The notes beneath the pieces are model-generated. The model saw only the letters and a program-made list of their open reading frames with translations. It did not search any database and was not told the DNA's origin. The translations under genes were made by a program, and so were the position numbers. A stretch of 44,959 bases of DNA from contig NZ_PYON01000028.1 in NCBI RefSeq assembly GCF_003026355.1, positions 1 to 44,959 on the forward strand, written 5' to 3'. This stretch comes from Photobacterium kishitanii (GTDB lineage: Bacteria > Pseudomonadota > Gammaproteobacteria > Enterobacterales > Vibrionaceae). Shown here in pieces: positions 1 through 6,935 of this stretch; position 1 is the stretch's first letter, and each line of letters opens with the position of its first letter.

Positions 1-134
1 ACTCCAAACTCCAAACTCCAAACTCCAAACTCCAAACTCCAAACTCCAAACTCCAAACTCCAAACTCCAAACTCCAAACTCCAAACTCCAAACTCCAAAC
101 TCCAAACTCCAAACTCCAAACTCCAAACTCCAAA
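1..134. repeat. Heptanucleotide tandem array (ACTCCAA)x19
   Basis: Nineteen perfect head-to-tail copies of ACTCCAA plus one extra A, ending at 134 where AT-rich unique sequence begins. The array touches the window edge, so it may be longer. No gene crosses the visible part. A second, unrelated 7-bp array lies at 18541-18669. Perfect identity suggests recent slippage or expansion. Confidence 0.98.
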
Positions 135-309
135 TTATTATCTTCCTCTAAGTTTCTTTTTACGTATTATCGTTATTATTTTTGAATAGTAGATTCAAAT
201 TAGAATTGAAGTCGCAATCTTATTTGTTATTTTTATTGAAATTAAGCAATTGCATTTTGTTAAATTCATGTTAATGTAATTAATGTTGATTTATATAAGA
301 GGTAATTTA

Positions 310-525
310 ATGTTAGTAAGTTTTAATTTATTTAAAAATAATTTACAGTGGCATGCGACATTACATCAGTTGAATAGTGATGTGTTATTACGACATGTAC
401 TTATTCAAGGTGATGTCGATGATATAAATATTAGTTTTTCATATTGTGAAGATCTAGAAAAAGGTATAATCAAAAATAATGACAATGAAAGCATTGGCTG
501 TTTTCAATTAATAACCAATAAATAA
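310..525 (+). CDS. Small hypothetical protein (71 aa)
   Basis: I do not recognise this protein. The start at 310 is preferred over an in-frame ATG at 283 because AAGAGG (297-302) sits 7 nt upstream of it, while 283 has no ribosome-binding site. The product is soluble-looking, with no signal peptide or membrane segment, begins MLVSFNLFKNN and has a single Cys near the middle. It stands alone: a tandem array lies upstream and about 370 nt without a gene lie downstream. A weak hairpin (about 586-612) ending in a T-run could terminate it. The good ribosome-binding site and clean frame argue for a real gene, but its short length and lack of a known family keep confidence moderate. Confidence 0.5.
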   Translation: MLVSFNLFKNNLQWHATLHQLNSDVLLRHVLIQGDVDDINISFSYCEDLEKGIIKNNDNESIGCFQLITNK

Positions 526-856
526 AAGGAGGGTGTTTAATTAAATTACATATTTTAATTAAATATCAGTCTATTAGTTAAATAGATTGAGCAGTATTAT
601 GATATTGCTTTTTTATTAATATTTAACTAACATTTGATGGATGTATATTTAGTCGATTTTCATGACGCTATAGTTACTGTAAGAATAAATTGTACTAGTG
701 ATATCTTTTTAAGCATTCAAAACTGTGATGAATAGTTATAGATACTCTTTTAAATCTATATGTATTGGTTGTAGATACCATTCCACATATATACATTAGT
801 TATATATTATAATTAGCTAATCGGTGAGTCGTTATAAATAATATATTTTAGAGTAA
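526..856. other. Gene-free AT-rich stretch
   Basis: No convincing reading frame on either strand. A weak hairpin at about 586-612 (AGCAGTA paired with TATTGCT, then TTTTT) could end the gene at 310-525. The rest is AT-rich and I see nothing further in it. Confidence 0.5.
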
Positions 857-877
857 AAGCCACTTGAGAAGTGGCTT
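857..877 (-). terminator. Intrinsic terminator of the PEBP gene
   Basis: Stem AGCCACTT/AAGTGGCT with a 3-nt loop. Read on the minus strand it is followed by TTTT. It lies just downstream of the minus-strand stop at 894. Confidence 0.8.
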
Positions 878-893
878 CTATTAATAAAAAGCT

Positions 894-1448
894 TTATCGA
901 GCATTTGTTGGTGCTACAAGGCGTGCTTTTCCAATGACATGAGCTAGGATGTTATAGCCAGCTAATGCTGGTGATGCATTTTCAGGTAATTTTATATTTG
1001 CTGTGTTTAGTGCATAAACAGTAATTTGATAATTATGTGGTTTTGCATTTGGTGGTGGGCATGCTCCGCCAAAACCTTTAAAGCCAAAATCATTGGTTAC
1101 CATGCTTGCACCTTTAGGTAATGCTTTACCACCAACAGCACCTGCGCCTTCTGCTAATGAGTGTACATTGGCTGGAATATTAATCACACTCCAATGCCAC
1201 CAACCGCTGCCTGTTGGCGCATCAGGATCGTACATTGTTACTGCGAAACTTTTAGTTCCAGCAGGAACATCAGTCCAGCTTAGTTGTGGTGATTCATTCT
1301 TACCGGTACATCCCCATTGGTTAAATAGCTGTTGGTTATTTAATGTTTGCTCATTCGTAATATTTTGACTAGTTAATGTCATAGCAGCTTGTGACATAAA
1401 AGCGGGTAAAGCAAAAAGCATCGCCACAGCAATTGTTTTAATTTTCAT
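894..1448 (-). CDS. YbhB/YbcL-family (PEBP, Raf kinase inhibitor-like) periplasmic protein
   Basis: 184 aa, matching bacterial phosphatidylethanolamine-binding-like proteins of the YbhB/YbcL family, whose ligand in bacteria is poorly defined. Residues 1-21 form a Sec signal peptide (MKIKTIAVAMLFALPAFMSQA), so the protein is periplasmic. The family signature is clear: SPQLSWTDVPAGTKSFAVTM, then DPDAPTGSGWWHW, which carries the D-P-D-A-P and W-H-W residues of the anion-binding pocket, and a late PHNYQITVYAL strand. The length is normal for secreted members. It is transcribed divergently from the LysR regulator at 1610, with about 160 nt between the starts, so that regulator may control it (inference from the arrangement). 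A hairpin at 857-877 ends the transcript. Confidence 0.93.
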   Translation of the reverse strand: MKIKTIAVAMLFALPAFMSQAAMTLTSQNITNEQTLNNQQLFNQWGCTGKNESPQLSWTDVPAGTKSFAVTMYDPDAPTGSGWWHWSVINIPANVHSLAEGAGAVGGKALPKGASMVTNDFGFKGFGGACPPPNAKPHNYQITVYALNTANIKLPENASPALAGYNILAHVIGKARLVAPTNAR

Positions 1449-1609
1449 TATTGCACCTATGGAAGAATAAAATCTTCATTATTTAAACGATCTATAATTA
1501 TTAAGCATTAAGATGAAATCTCTTATGCTTATAATGTAGCATTAGTTACAATAGTTCAAACCAATATAAATACAAGAATAGTTGAGAAAAAATAACTTAA
1601 GGATAAAAT

Positions 1610-2521
1610 GTGAGATCATTGCCCCCATTAAAAGGTATTATTTATTTTGAAGCTTGTGCAAGGTTACAAAGTTTTAAATTAGCAGCTGAAGAATTATTTG
1701 TAACTCCAGGGGCTGTAAGTCATCAGATCCAGACTCTTGAGGGATTTATTGGTCAAAAATTGTTTATCCGTCAACACCGGGGAATTAAATTAACTAATGC
1801 TGGAATACGCTATTTTAATCGTATTGGTTTGATTTTAAAGGATTTAGAGCAAGCAACGACGGATATAGGCTTTGTTACAAAAACACAGAAAATGATGGTA
1901 TCAATTCCGCCTACGTTATTAAATAAGTGGTTATTACCAAGAATTAATTACCAATATTTAAGCGAAAATAGTATTTCTGTTGTTTTTATAGATACCATTG
2001 AAATGTTGGATTTAAATAAAGAAAATATCGATATTTCAATACGTTACTGTATTGAGAGGCCGAGTGAAAAATATTGTAGGTTATTATTTCCAGAACGAAT
2101 GATAGCGGTATGTGCCCCTAATTATATTGATAAGTCTTTAATTAAATTTCCAGGTGAATTATTAGCAACCAGTACATTGATTGAAACGACAAATAGATTG
2201 ATTCAATGGGATCTAATTTTAGCTAATAATAATGTTAAACCTCATCCAAATCAGAGTAAGGTCTATTTTCAAAATTCATTGCATGCGATTGAGGCTGCTA
2301 TACAGGGGATTGGCATTGCCTTTGTTAATCGTATTTTTGTTGAATCATATATACAACAAGGTGTACTTATAGAGGCTATTGATATGGGGGAGATGCAAGA
2401 TAAAATCCCTGGTTATTATTTAGTAAGTAATTATGAAAAAATGCAAAATCCATCAACTCAACTTCTTTATCAAGAAATTGAGTCGTATATTAGTGATGAT
2501 ATAGCAATAACTACTTTTTGA
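1610..2521 (+). CDS. LysR-family transcriptional regulator (GcvA-like)
   Basis: 303 aa, standard for the family. Residues about 5-64 form the winged helix-turn-helix (FEACARLQSFKLAAEELFVTP then GAVSHQIQTLE), and the rest is the periplasmic-binding-protein-like effector domain. The start is GTG at 1610, with TAAGGA (1597-1602) 7 nt upstream; an ATG one base earlier overlaps it but runs straight into TGA. The opening residues (RSLPPLKGIIYFEACARL) resemble the GcvA/AmpR branch. It is divergent from the PEBP gene at 894-1448, the usual arrangement for a LysR regulator and its target. The effector is unknown. Confidence 0.92.
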   Translation: MRSLPPLKGIIYFEACARLQSFKLAAEELFVTPGAVSHQIQTLEGFIGQKLFIRQHRGIKLTNAGIRYFNRIGLILKDLEQATTDIGFVTKTQKMMVSIPPTLLNKWLLPRINYQYLSENSISVVFIDTIEMLDLNKENIDISIRYCIERPSEKYCRLLFPERMIAVCAPNYIDKSLIKFPGELLATSTLIETTNRLIQWDLILANNNVKPHPNQSKVYFQNSLHAIEAAIQGIGIAFVNRIFVESYIQQGVLIEAIDMGEMQDKIPGYYLVSNYEKMQNPSTQLLYQEIESYISDDIAITTF

Positions 2522-2557
2522 TATTTTTCAATAGGCAAGATGTTGATTTAATATGAA

Positions 2558-2710
2558 CTATTGAGCGTACATTGTTATATCTGTTATAGCATCATCATTT
2601 TCAATATCTTCAAGCAGTGATCTTAGTATTAAGATCGCTTGTTCTAGTGAGTATTCATTATTACAAACTAAGGCCTGAATTTGCTGTTGGTAATCAGATA
2701 AATGTCTCAC
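2558..2710 (-). CDS. Micro-ORF (50 aa) coupled to the upstream exported-protein gene
   Basis: A 50-residue frame starting with GTG whose first base is the last base of the upstream gene's TAG stop (TAGTG), the classic arrangement for translational coupling. The product (start MRHLSDYQQQIQAL, end TDITMYAQ) is soluble, acidic and predicted helical, with one Cys. I recognise no family. There is no independent ribosome-binding site besides the terminating ribosome. Against it: it is short, uses a GTG start, and I cannot test conservation. Confidence 0.42.
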   Translation of the reverse strand: MRHLSDYQQQIQALVCNNEYSLEQAILILRSLLEDIENDDAITDITMYAQ

Positions 2711-3102
2711 TATTTATCCTTATAAACATCAGTTGTTAATTTAGTGTTGTATTTTTCACCCAGTAAACTATCGCGTGCTGCTGACCAAGCGTTTGCATAG
2801 CATAGTGCTAATTTTTCATTATCACTGCTAATGACAGGCCCTTTATCAAAGGCTGCTTTTTTATTGTTACACTGGGTGTTAATTGTTTTGTCGTAAATAT
2901 CACCCTGATCAGTCAAATTGTAGACTTGTTCCTTGGCATTTTTTGCTGCCTGTTGTAAACAATTAATAAGCCCTTGCTCATTATAATTTTGATTTGTGAT
3001 ACATGATTGCGCAACAGTTGAGTTTGTTGCATTCGCGGCTGTTGAAAATAACGCGCCAATACTAACAGTCACTAAAAGTGTTTTTTTTAAAAAAGGAAGC
3101 AT
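2710..3102 (-). CDS. Small exported protein, unknown function (130 aa)
   Basis: Residues 1-25 are a Sec signal peptide (basic MLPFLKK, hydrophobic core, ending AANA), so the mature protein is periplasmic or secreted. The mature part has four Cys (near residues 34, 49, 78 and 101), enough for two disulfides, and is helix-rich and polar. This Cys-rich small helical layout loosely recalls LprI/DUF1311 proteins, but I cannot place it in that family. Its stop overlaps the GTG of a 50-aa frame by one base, suggesting a two-gene unit. The plus-strand sigma-factor gene begins 230 nt beyond its start, divergently. Confidence 0.75.
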   Translation of the reverse strand: MLPFLKKTLLVTVSIGALFSTAANATNSTVAQSCITNQNYNEQGLINCLQQAAKNAKEQVYNLTDQGDIYDKTINTQCNNKKAAFDKGPVISSDNEKLALCYANAWSAARDSLLGEKYNTKLTTDVYKDK

Positions 3103-3335
3103 ATAAATTTACTCTGTTATTTTTAATTCTAAATTATTAAATAGTATACCCTAAGCGTATTGAGTGGGCATGAAAAATAACGATAAAGAGTATTTACAGT
3201 ATTATCAGCGATGGTTTTCAGTTAGGATAATATTGTGTTTAATTTGTGTGATCACTTGTTGTGTAAAAGATAAAATATCTTTATTATTATAACTAATAAA
3301 TAACAATTAGAACAATAAGTACTCAAGGATGATGT

Positions 3336-4190
3336 ATGAAGGAAGTAACATTTGAAAATGATGTGGTTCGTCTTTATTTAAACGATATATCGTTTAAACC
3401 TCTACTTACAAAAGCAGATGAGATCCTTTATAGCCGTAAATCATTATTAGGTGATGAAAGAGCTAAACGTGTTCTTATTGAATCTAACTTACGCCTTGTT
3501 GTTAGCTTAGCAAAAAAATATCGAGCGTCTACTTTATCATTGAGTGATTTAATTGATGAAGGAAATATTGGTTTAATTACCGCAGTAGAAAAATTCGATC
3601 CGGAGAAAGGTTTTCGCTTTTCTACTTATGCATCATGGTGGATTAAGCAAACTATTGAGCGAGCGATCCATAATCAAAGTCGTACTATTCGATTACCAGT
3701 ACATGTGTCAAAAGAAGTAAATACTATTTTGCGTGCTCATCGTGATTTAATGACTAAAAATAATAATGAGCCATCTCAAGAAGAAATTGCCGACTACTTA
3801 AAGCGTGATGTTAGTGAAGTTTCATTTTTAATGACAAATAATATGCATGTATTATCATTTGATCAAACTTTAAGTGAAGACGAAAATAATTCGTTGTCGT
3901 ATTTTGTTGCAGATGAAAATTCTAATTTAGATAAAGCATTAGAAGATAATGACATGCAAACTATCACTCAAAAAGTGTTGTCTAAATTAACAGAGCGTGA
4001 TCGAGAAATTATTTGTCGCCGCTTTGGATTACAAGGCTACGAACCTCAGACATTACAAGAGGTTGCTGATGCCGTTGGATTAACACGTGAACGAATTAGG
4101 CAATTACAAATAAAAAATCTTACTCGACTAAAACGTTCTCTAGCCAATGATAACTATGATATGGAAATGTTGTTTTCAGCATCAGCATAA
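3336..4190 (+). CDS. RpoS-like group 2 sigma-70 factor, short form
   Basis: 284 aa. Region 1.2/2 is complete: [42 protein letters not shown] (residues about 50-105) for core binding and -10 recognition/melting. [19 protein letters not shown] is region 3.0. Region 4 ends with [15 protein letters not shown] and [12 protein letters not shown] (the -35 helix-turn-helix). The protein is closest to RpoS but about 45 residues shorter at the N terminus, with only about 10 residues before region 1.2. Vibrionaceae carry extra RpoS-like factors such as RpoQ, and this is more likely one of those than the main RpoS. The start is supported by AAGGA (3325-3329) 6 nt upstream. It is monocistronic and ends in a strong hairpin at 4204-4235. 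Confidence 0.9.
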   Translation: MKEVTFENDVVRLYLNDISFKPLLTKADEILYSRKSLLGDERAKRVLIESNLRLVVSLAKKYRASTLSLSDLIDEGNIGLITAVEKFDPEKGFRFSTYASWWIKQTIERAIHNQSRTIRLPVHVSKEVNTILRAHRDLMTKNNNEPSQEEIADYLKRDVSEVSFLMTNNMHVLSFDQTLSEDENNSLSYFVADENSNLDKALEDNDMQTITQKVLSKLTERDREIICRRFGLQGYEPQTLQEVADAVGLTRERIRQLQIKNLTRLKRSLANDNYDMEMLFSASA

Positions 4191-4203
4191 AATTATTTAT
4201 ATT

Positions 4204-4235
4204 AGAAAAGGGATGATTACTATCATCCCTTTTCT
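4204..4235 (+). terminator. Strong hairpin terminator after the sigma-factor gene
   Basis: A perfect 14-bp stem (AGAAAAGGGATGAT pairing with ATCATCCCTTTTCT) around a TACT loop, 14 nt after the stop codon. The 3' arm supplies the T-rich end. Confidence 0.88.
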
Positions 4236-4372
4236 ATATTTATTATATGTGTATTGATCATAAATACACAGTAATGCTCCATATCTGCAGATTGCAGTTT
4301 GAGTTAAGAAGCATACTATAAAGTTATGAACATAGTGATGAAATTATTATTCATAATTTTAGGAGTATTGTT

Positions 4373-4879
4373 ATGCCAATTACCGATGAAGCATGTGAAC
4401 ATTCAGAATTACTTAATGCATTAATCTCTCGACAATCATTATTATCTACTAATCGAATGCAATATATTGTTTATGCTGCGGCCTTAGCTTGTCAGAATAA
4501 GAATGTGCTGCAAATGATTCAGCACCTTGTTGGTGATGTAACGATCAATCAGCGCCAAGATATCCATCATGCAGTAGTCAGAATGGCTGCGACGAATGCT
4601 TACTATATGGCAATGCATAGTGTTGATTTGAATTGTAATGTTACTAATGCTATGCAGCTAGCCCCATTAAAAGAGTTAGATGTTGAAGATAAAACAAGTT
4701 ATTACTATGCTTGTATCGCTGCTTGCTTAGTTAATAAAGGATATAGTTGTTTAAACAATCATATTACTTTATTACAGTCTTGCGATGAGTCTGATGATTC
4801 AATTAATATGGCATTAAGACTGACAGCTTCAGTGTTAACTATGTGCCAATCAAGCTTTAATAATGAGTGCTTTAGTTAA
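4373..4879 (+). CDS. AhpD-fold (carboxymuconolactone decarboxylase-like) protein with incomplete CxxC
   Basis: 168 aa. The segment order matches AhpD alkylhydroperoxidases: QYIVYAAALACQNKNVLQMI corresponds to the helix holding the family's LWGTLLASAAATRNP, then MAATNAYYMAMHSV to IMGMNNVYYR, then YYACIAACLVNKGYSCLNNH to the active-site helix. In AhpD that helix carries CxxCxxxH. Here the second Cys (C126) and the His (H130) remain, but the first Cys position is Gly123, so the usual disulfide relay cannot form. It may be a non-catalytic relative or a one-Cys enzyme. AGGAG lies upstream of the ATG. The family is assigned from motif spacing by eye; a second degenerate member lies at 33114. Confidence 0.72.
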   Translation: MPITDEACEHSELLNALISRQSLLSTNRMQYIVYAAALACQNKNVLQMIQHLVGDVTINQRQDIHHAVVRMAATNAYYMAMHSVDLNCNVTNAMQLAPLKELDVEDKTSYYYACIAACLVNKGYSCLNNHITLLQSCDESDDSINMALRLTASVLTMCQSSFNNECFS

Positions 4880-4913
4880 TTTAGTTTAGATATAAATGAT
4901 GGTTTTAGATATC

Positions 4914-4942
4914 AAAAAACCGCTAAATATTAGCGGTTTTTT
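4914..4942. terminator. Bidirectional hairpin terminator
   Basis: AAAAAACCGCTAA, loop ATA, TTAGCGGTTTTTT. It ends the AhpD-like gene on the plus strand and is symmetric enough to work for minus-strand transcripts too. Confidence 0.88.
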
Positions 4943-5022
4943 ATGAGGTGAAAGTGAGGGATTTGATCTCCTTTATCTACTATATACGTATACTGGTTTT
5001 TAATATTGGTATTTTTAACCAC
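4930..5022 (-). CDS. Possible 30-aa microprotein
   Basis: GTG start at 5022 with a near-ideal ribosome-binding site, GGGAGG (minus strand of 5030-5035), 7 nt upstream. The frame encodes 30 aa (start MVKNTNIKNQYTYIV, end HFHLIKNR) and its TAA lies inside the terminator stem at 4914-4942. The strong ribosome-binding site is the main evidence. I recognise no family and it may be a chance frame or the remnant of a longer gene. Confidence 0.3.
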   Translation of the reverse strand: MVKNTNIKNQYTYIVDKGDQIPHFHLIKNR

Positions 5023-5230
5023 GTAGTCACCTCCCTGTAATACGAAATAGTACGGTTAAATCTTTGGTATGTAATATCATCAGCATTTAATCCTCTGTAA
5101 ATAATCAAATCAGCATTATACCTTGATGTGATAATGTAAATTCATATGGTATTATCCACTGTGTTTTTAGTGTTACTCCACTTTATATATGGATATACGT
5201 TAAATATTAACATCAAAGTTTATTATTACC

Positions 5231-5249
5231 ACCATTAATAGTTAATGGT
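5231..5249. promoter_or_regulatory. Inverted repeat abutting a start codon
   Basis: ACCATTAA, TAG, TTAATGGT is a perfect 8-bp inverted repeat with a 3-nt spacer, ending one base before the ATG at 5250. It occupies the place of a ribosome-binding site, so it is either an operator in DNA or a hairpin that would block initiation at 5250. Confidence 0.45.
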
Positions 5250-5819
5250 ATGTTGAGAGATGTTGCTGTGATTGATCTATTAAAAGATATATTAGGATGG
5301 ACATCTGTGGTGTTTTATATCTTAATTACTATATTTAACACGATGAAAGTTACTCGTTACGCGGCTTTTGCTTCTGCCACAAATGATACAATATGGTCAA
5401 TCTTGATGGGGTGGTGGCCGAAAGTTATTCTTAATTTATCGGTTACAGCAATTAATTTATACCGATATTTTAAAGACTTTACTCAAACAGCAAAGATAGT
5501 TATTCAATTGTTAGCGGCTGTGATGATTATTGGTATATCATATATAGTTTATGTTGCAATTCATGCTTTTATCGCAGAGCCAACATTAGCTGTTGGATTA
5601 CAGTTTGTTGATTTAGGCGTGATCGTGATCGCATTGTATATGACAGAATTGAAAAAATATCGGATATTGATGCTGCTTTCAGGTTTTGTGGGGATGGCTG
5701 GTTATTATGGTAATCCACAGATGATGATTATTAAAGCATTAGTCATTATAATTATGAGCTATAAACTATTTACAACTCGCAATGATACTGCTGAACAATT
5801 AGCAGCTGAAAATAAGTAA
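5250..5819 (+). CDS. Multi-pass inner-membrane protein (YgjV-like)
   Basis: 189 aa with about five or six hydrophobic segments (for example VFYILITIFNTM, IVIQLLAAVMIIGISYIVYV, ALVIIIMSY) and a short hydrophilic C terminus. The block DTIWSILMGWWPKVILNLSVTA, with W-P in a membrane hairpin and an Asn-rich following helix, recalls YgjV-type proteins, but this is a weak resemblance and no function is known. The start is uncertain. ATG 5250 has no ribosome-binding site and abuts an inverted repeat. GTG at 5268 has GAGAG (5255-5259) 8 nt upstream and would give a protein starting MIDLLKDILGW; I consider 5268 at least as likely. The gene converges on hns through a shared terminator. Confidence 0.75.
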   Translation: MLRDVAVIDLLKDILGWTSVVFYILITIFNTMKVTRYAAFASATNDTIWSILMGWWPKVILNLSVTAINLYRYFKDFTQTAKIVIQLLAAVMIIGISYIVYVAIHAFIAEPTLAVGLQFVDLGVIVIALYMTELKKYRILMLLSGFVGMAGYYGNPQMMIIKALVIIIMSYKLFTTRNDTAEQLAAENK

Positions 5820-5861
5820 ATTTATAAAATATTTAATATTGTTTTAATTTATGCTTAATAT

Positions 5862-5900
5862 AAAAAACGCTCATTGATTAATACAACGAGCGTTTTTTTT
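5862..5900. terminator. Bidirectional terminator between the membrane-protein gene and hns
   Basis: AAAAAACGCTC and GAGCGTTTTTTTT arms, with inner TTG/CAA pairing. It has A-runs and T-runs on both sides and sits between two convergent genes. Confidence 0.85.
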
Positions 5901-5930
5901 ATCTACTCAATTACATAAATAATATGTAAA

Positions 5931-6323
5931 TTAGATTTCGAAGCTAGCTAGTGCGTCGCCATTATCCAGTAATTGTTGTAGGGCTTTAGGTGTACGGCCT
6001 TGGCCTGTCCACGTTTTTTCATCGCCATTTTCATCAACAAATTTGTATTTAGCTGGGCGAGCCGCACGCTTTTTCTTTGTTTTTGGGCTGTCGCCAATTA
6101 ATGCAATTAATTCTTCAGGTGTAATACCTTCAGCAGCAAGCATATCGCGGTATTTCTGCAGTTTTGCTTCTTGTTCTTTATTTTCTGCTTTAGCTGCTTC
6201 TTCTTCCACGCGACGTTCTTCAACGACTTGAGTGAACTTCTGTAGACCTTCTTGTAGATCTTCAATAGACATTTCACGCGCTTGAGCTCTTAAAGAGCGT
6301 AGATTTAAAAGAGTTTCAATCAT
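5931..6323 (-). CDS. hns: H-NS-family nucleoid protein (VicH-like)
   Basis: 130 aa, normal length. Residues 1-75 form the helical, coiled-coil oligomerisation domain (LRSLRAQAREMSIEDLQEGL and the Glu/Lys-rich stretch after it). A basic linker (PKTKKKRAARPAKYKF) leads to the C-terminal DNA-binding domain with TWTGQGRTPKALQQLL, where Q-G-R is the AT-hook-like loop that enters the minor groove. It binds curved AT-rich DNA and silences acquired genes; the AT-rich phage-like region 3-12 kb downstream is the sort of target expected (inference). A 600-nt AT-rich region upstream would suit autoregulation. I cannot tell from this window whether it is the only H-NS in the genome. Confidence 0.96.
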   Translation of the reverse strand: MIETLLNLRSLRAQAREMSIEDLQEGLQKFTQVVEERRVEEEAAKAENKEQEAKLQKYRDMLAAEGITPEELIALIGDSPKTKKKRAARPAKYKFVDENGDEKTWTGQGRTPKALQQLLDNGDALASFEI

Positions 6324-6935
6324 GTTATTAATTCTAAATAAAAGTAATTTAGCCTATTGTACTTAACTTTTATAATAAGACACTAAAAATAGTTACTATA
6401 GTTGTAACTAAATCTCATTTTTTCTTTTTAATTGTCATATTACTACTGTTTTTTATTTTAATGATAAATAAAAGGAGAGTAATACTCGTATTATCATTAG
6501 TTAATTAGCAATGGTGAAGAATGGTATTGGTGAACTTAAATTATTATTATGAAATTTGAACGATGATACTGTTAACCATATTAGAAAAATAAATAAGTAT
6601 TTATCGGTCACAGATCCTTACAAACCCATATATTTAACTACTGATATGGTACGTGTTTGATATTTACTGCTTAAGATTAACTTGATAACCAACATATAAT
6701 TTTATCAGTATCATACTTGTCGATTAATCTTATTTGTTTCTATTTGTAACAAAAACATCAGCTATCTGATTATTAATAAATCAGATAGTCGATATTTTAT
6801 TAAATCATTGATTGCTTTGCTAATTATGAAAATAATTTATCGTTACCATAATTGATATTATTTGTGTCTTTAGTGTTAAAAGAACATCATATATGTAACT
6901 TTTTCATGGATGATATATAGCAGTAAGGATATCGT
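6324..6935. other. Long AT-rich divergent intergenic region
   Basis: About 610 nt between the divergent starts of hns and the BCCT gene, with no supportable gene on either strand. It contains many A/T tracts. TAAGGA (6922-6927) near its right end is the ribosome-binding site for the TTG start at 6936. Long AT-rich regions next to hns are compatible with autoregulation. Confidence 0.5.

Noticed and set aside
1..134. CRISPR array
   Set aside because: The repeats are 7 bp with no spacers, and no Cas gene is present. The same applies to 18541-18669.
4943..5249. Qrr-type small RNA next to the RpoS-like gene
   Set aside because: No match to the conserved Qrr core or its terminator could be seen; only AT-rich sequence and the 30-aa frame.
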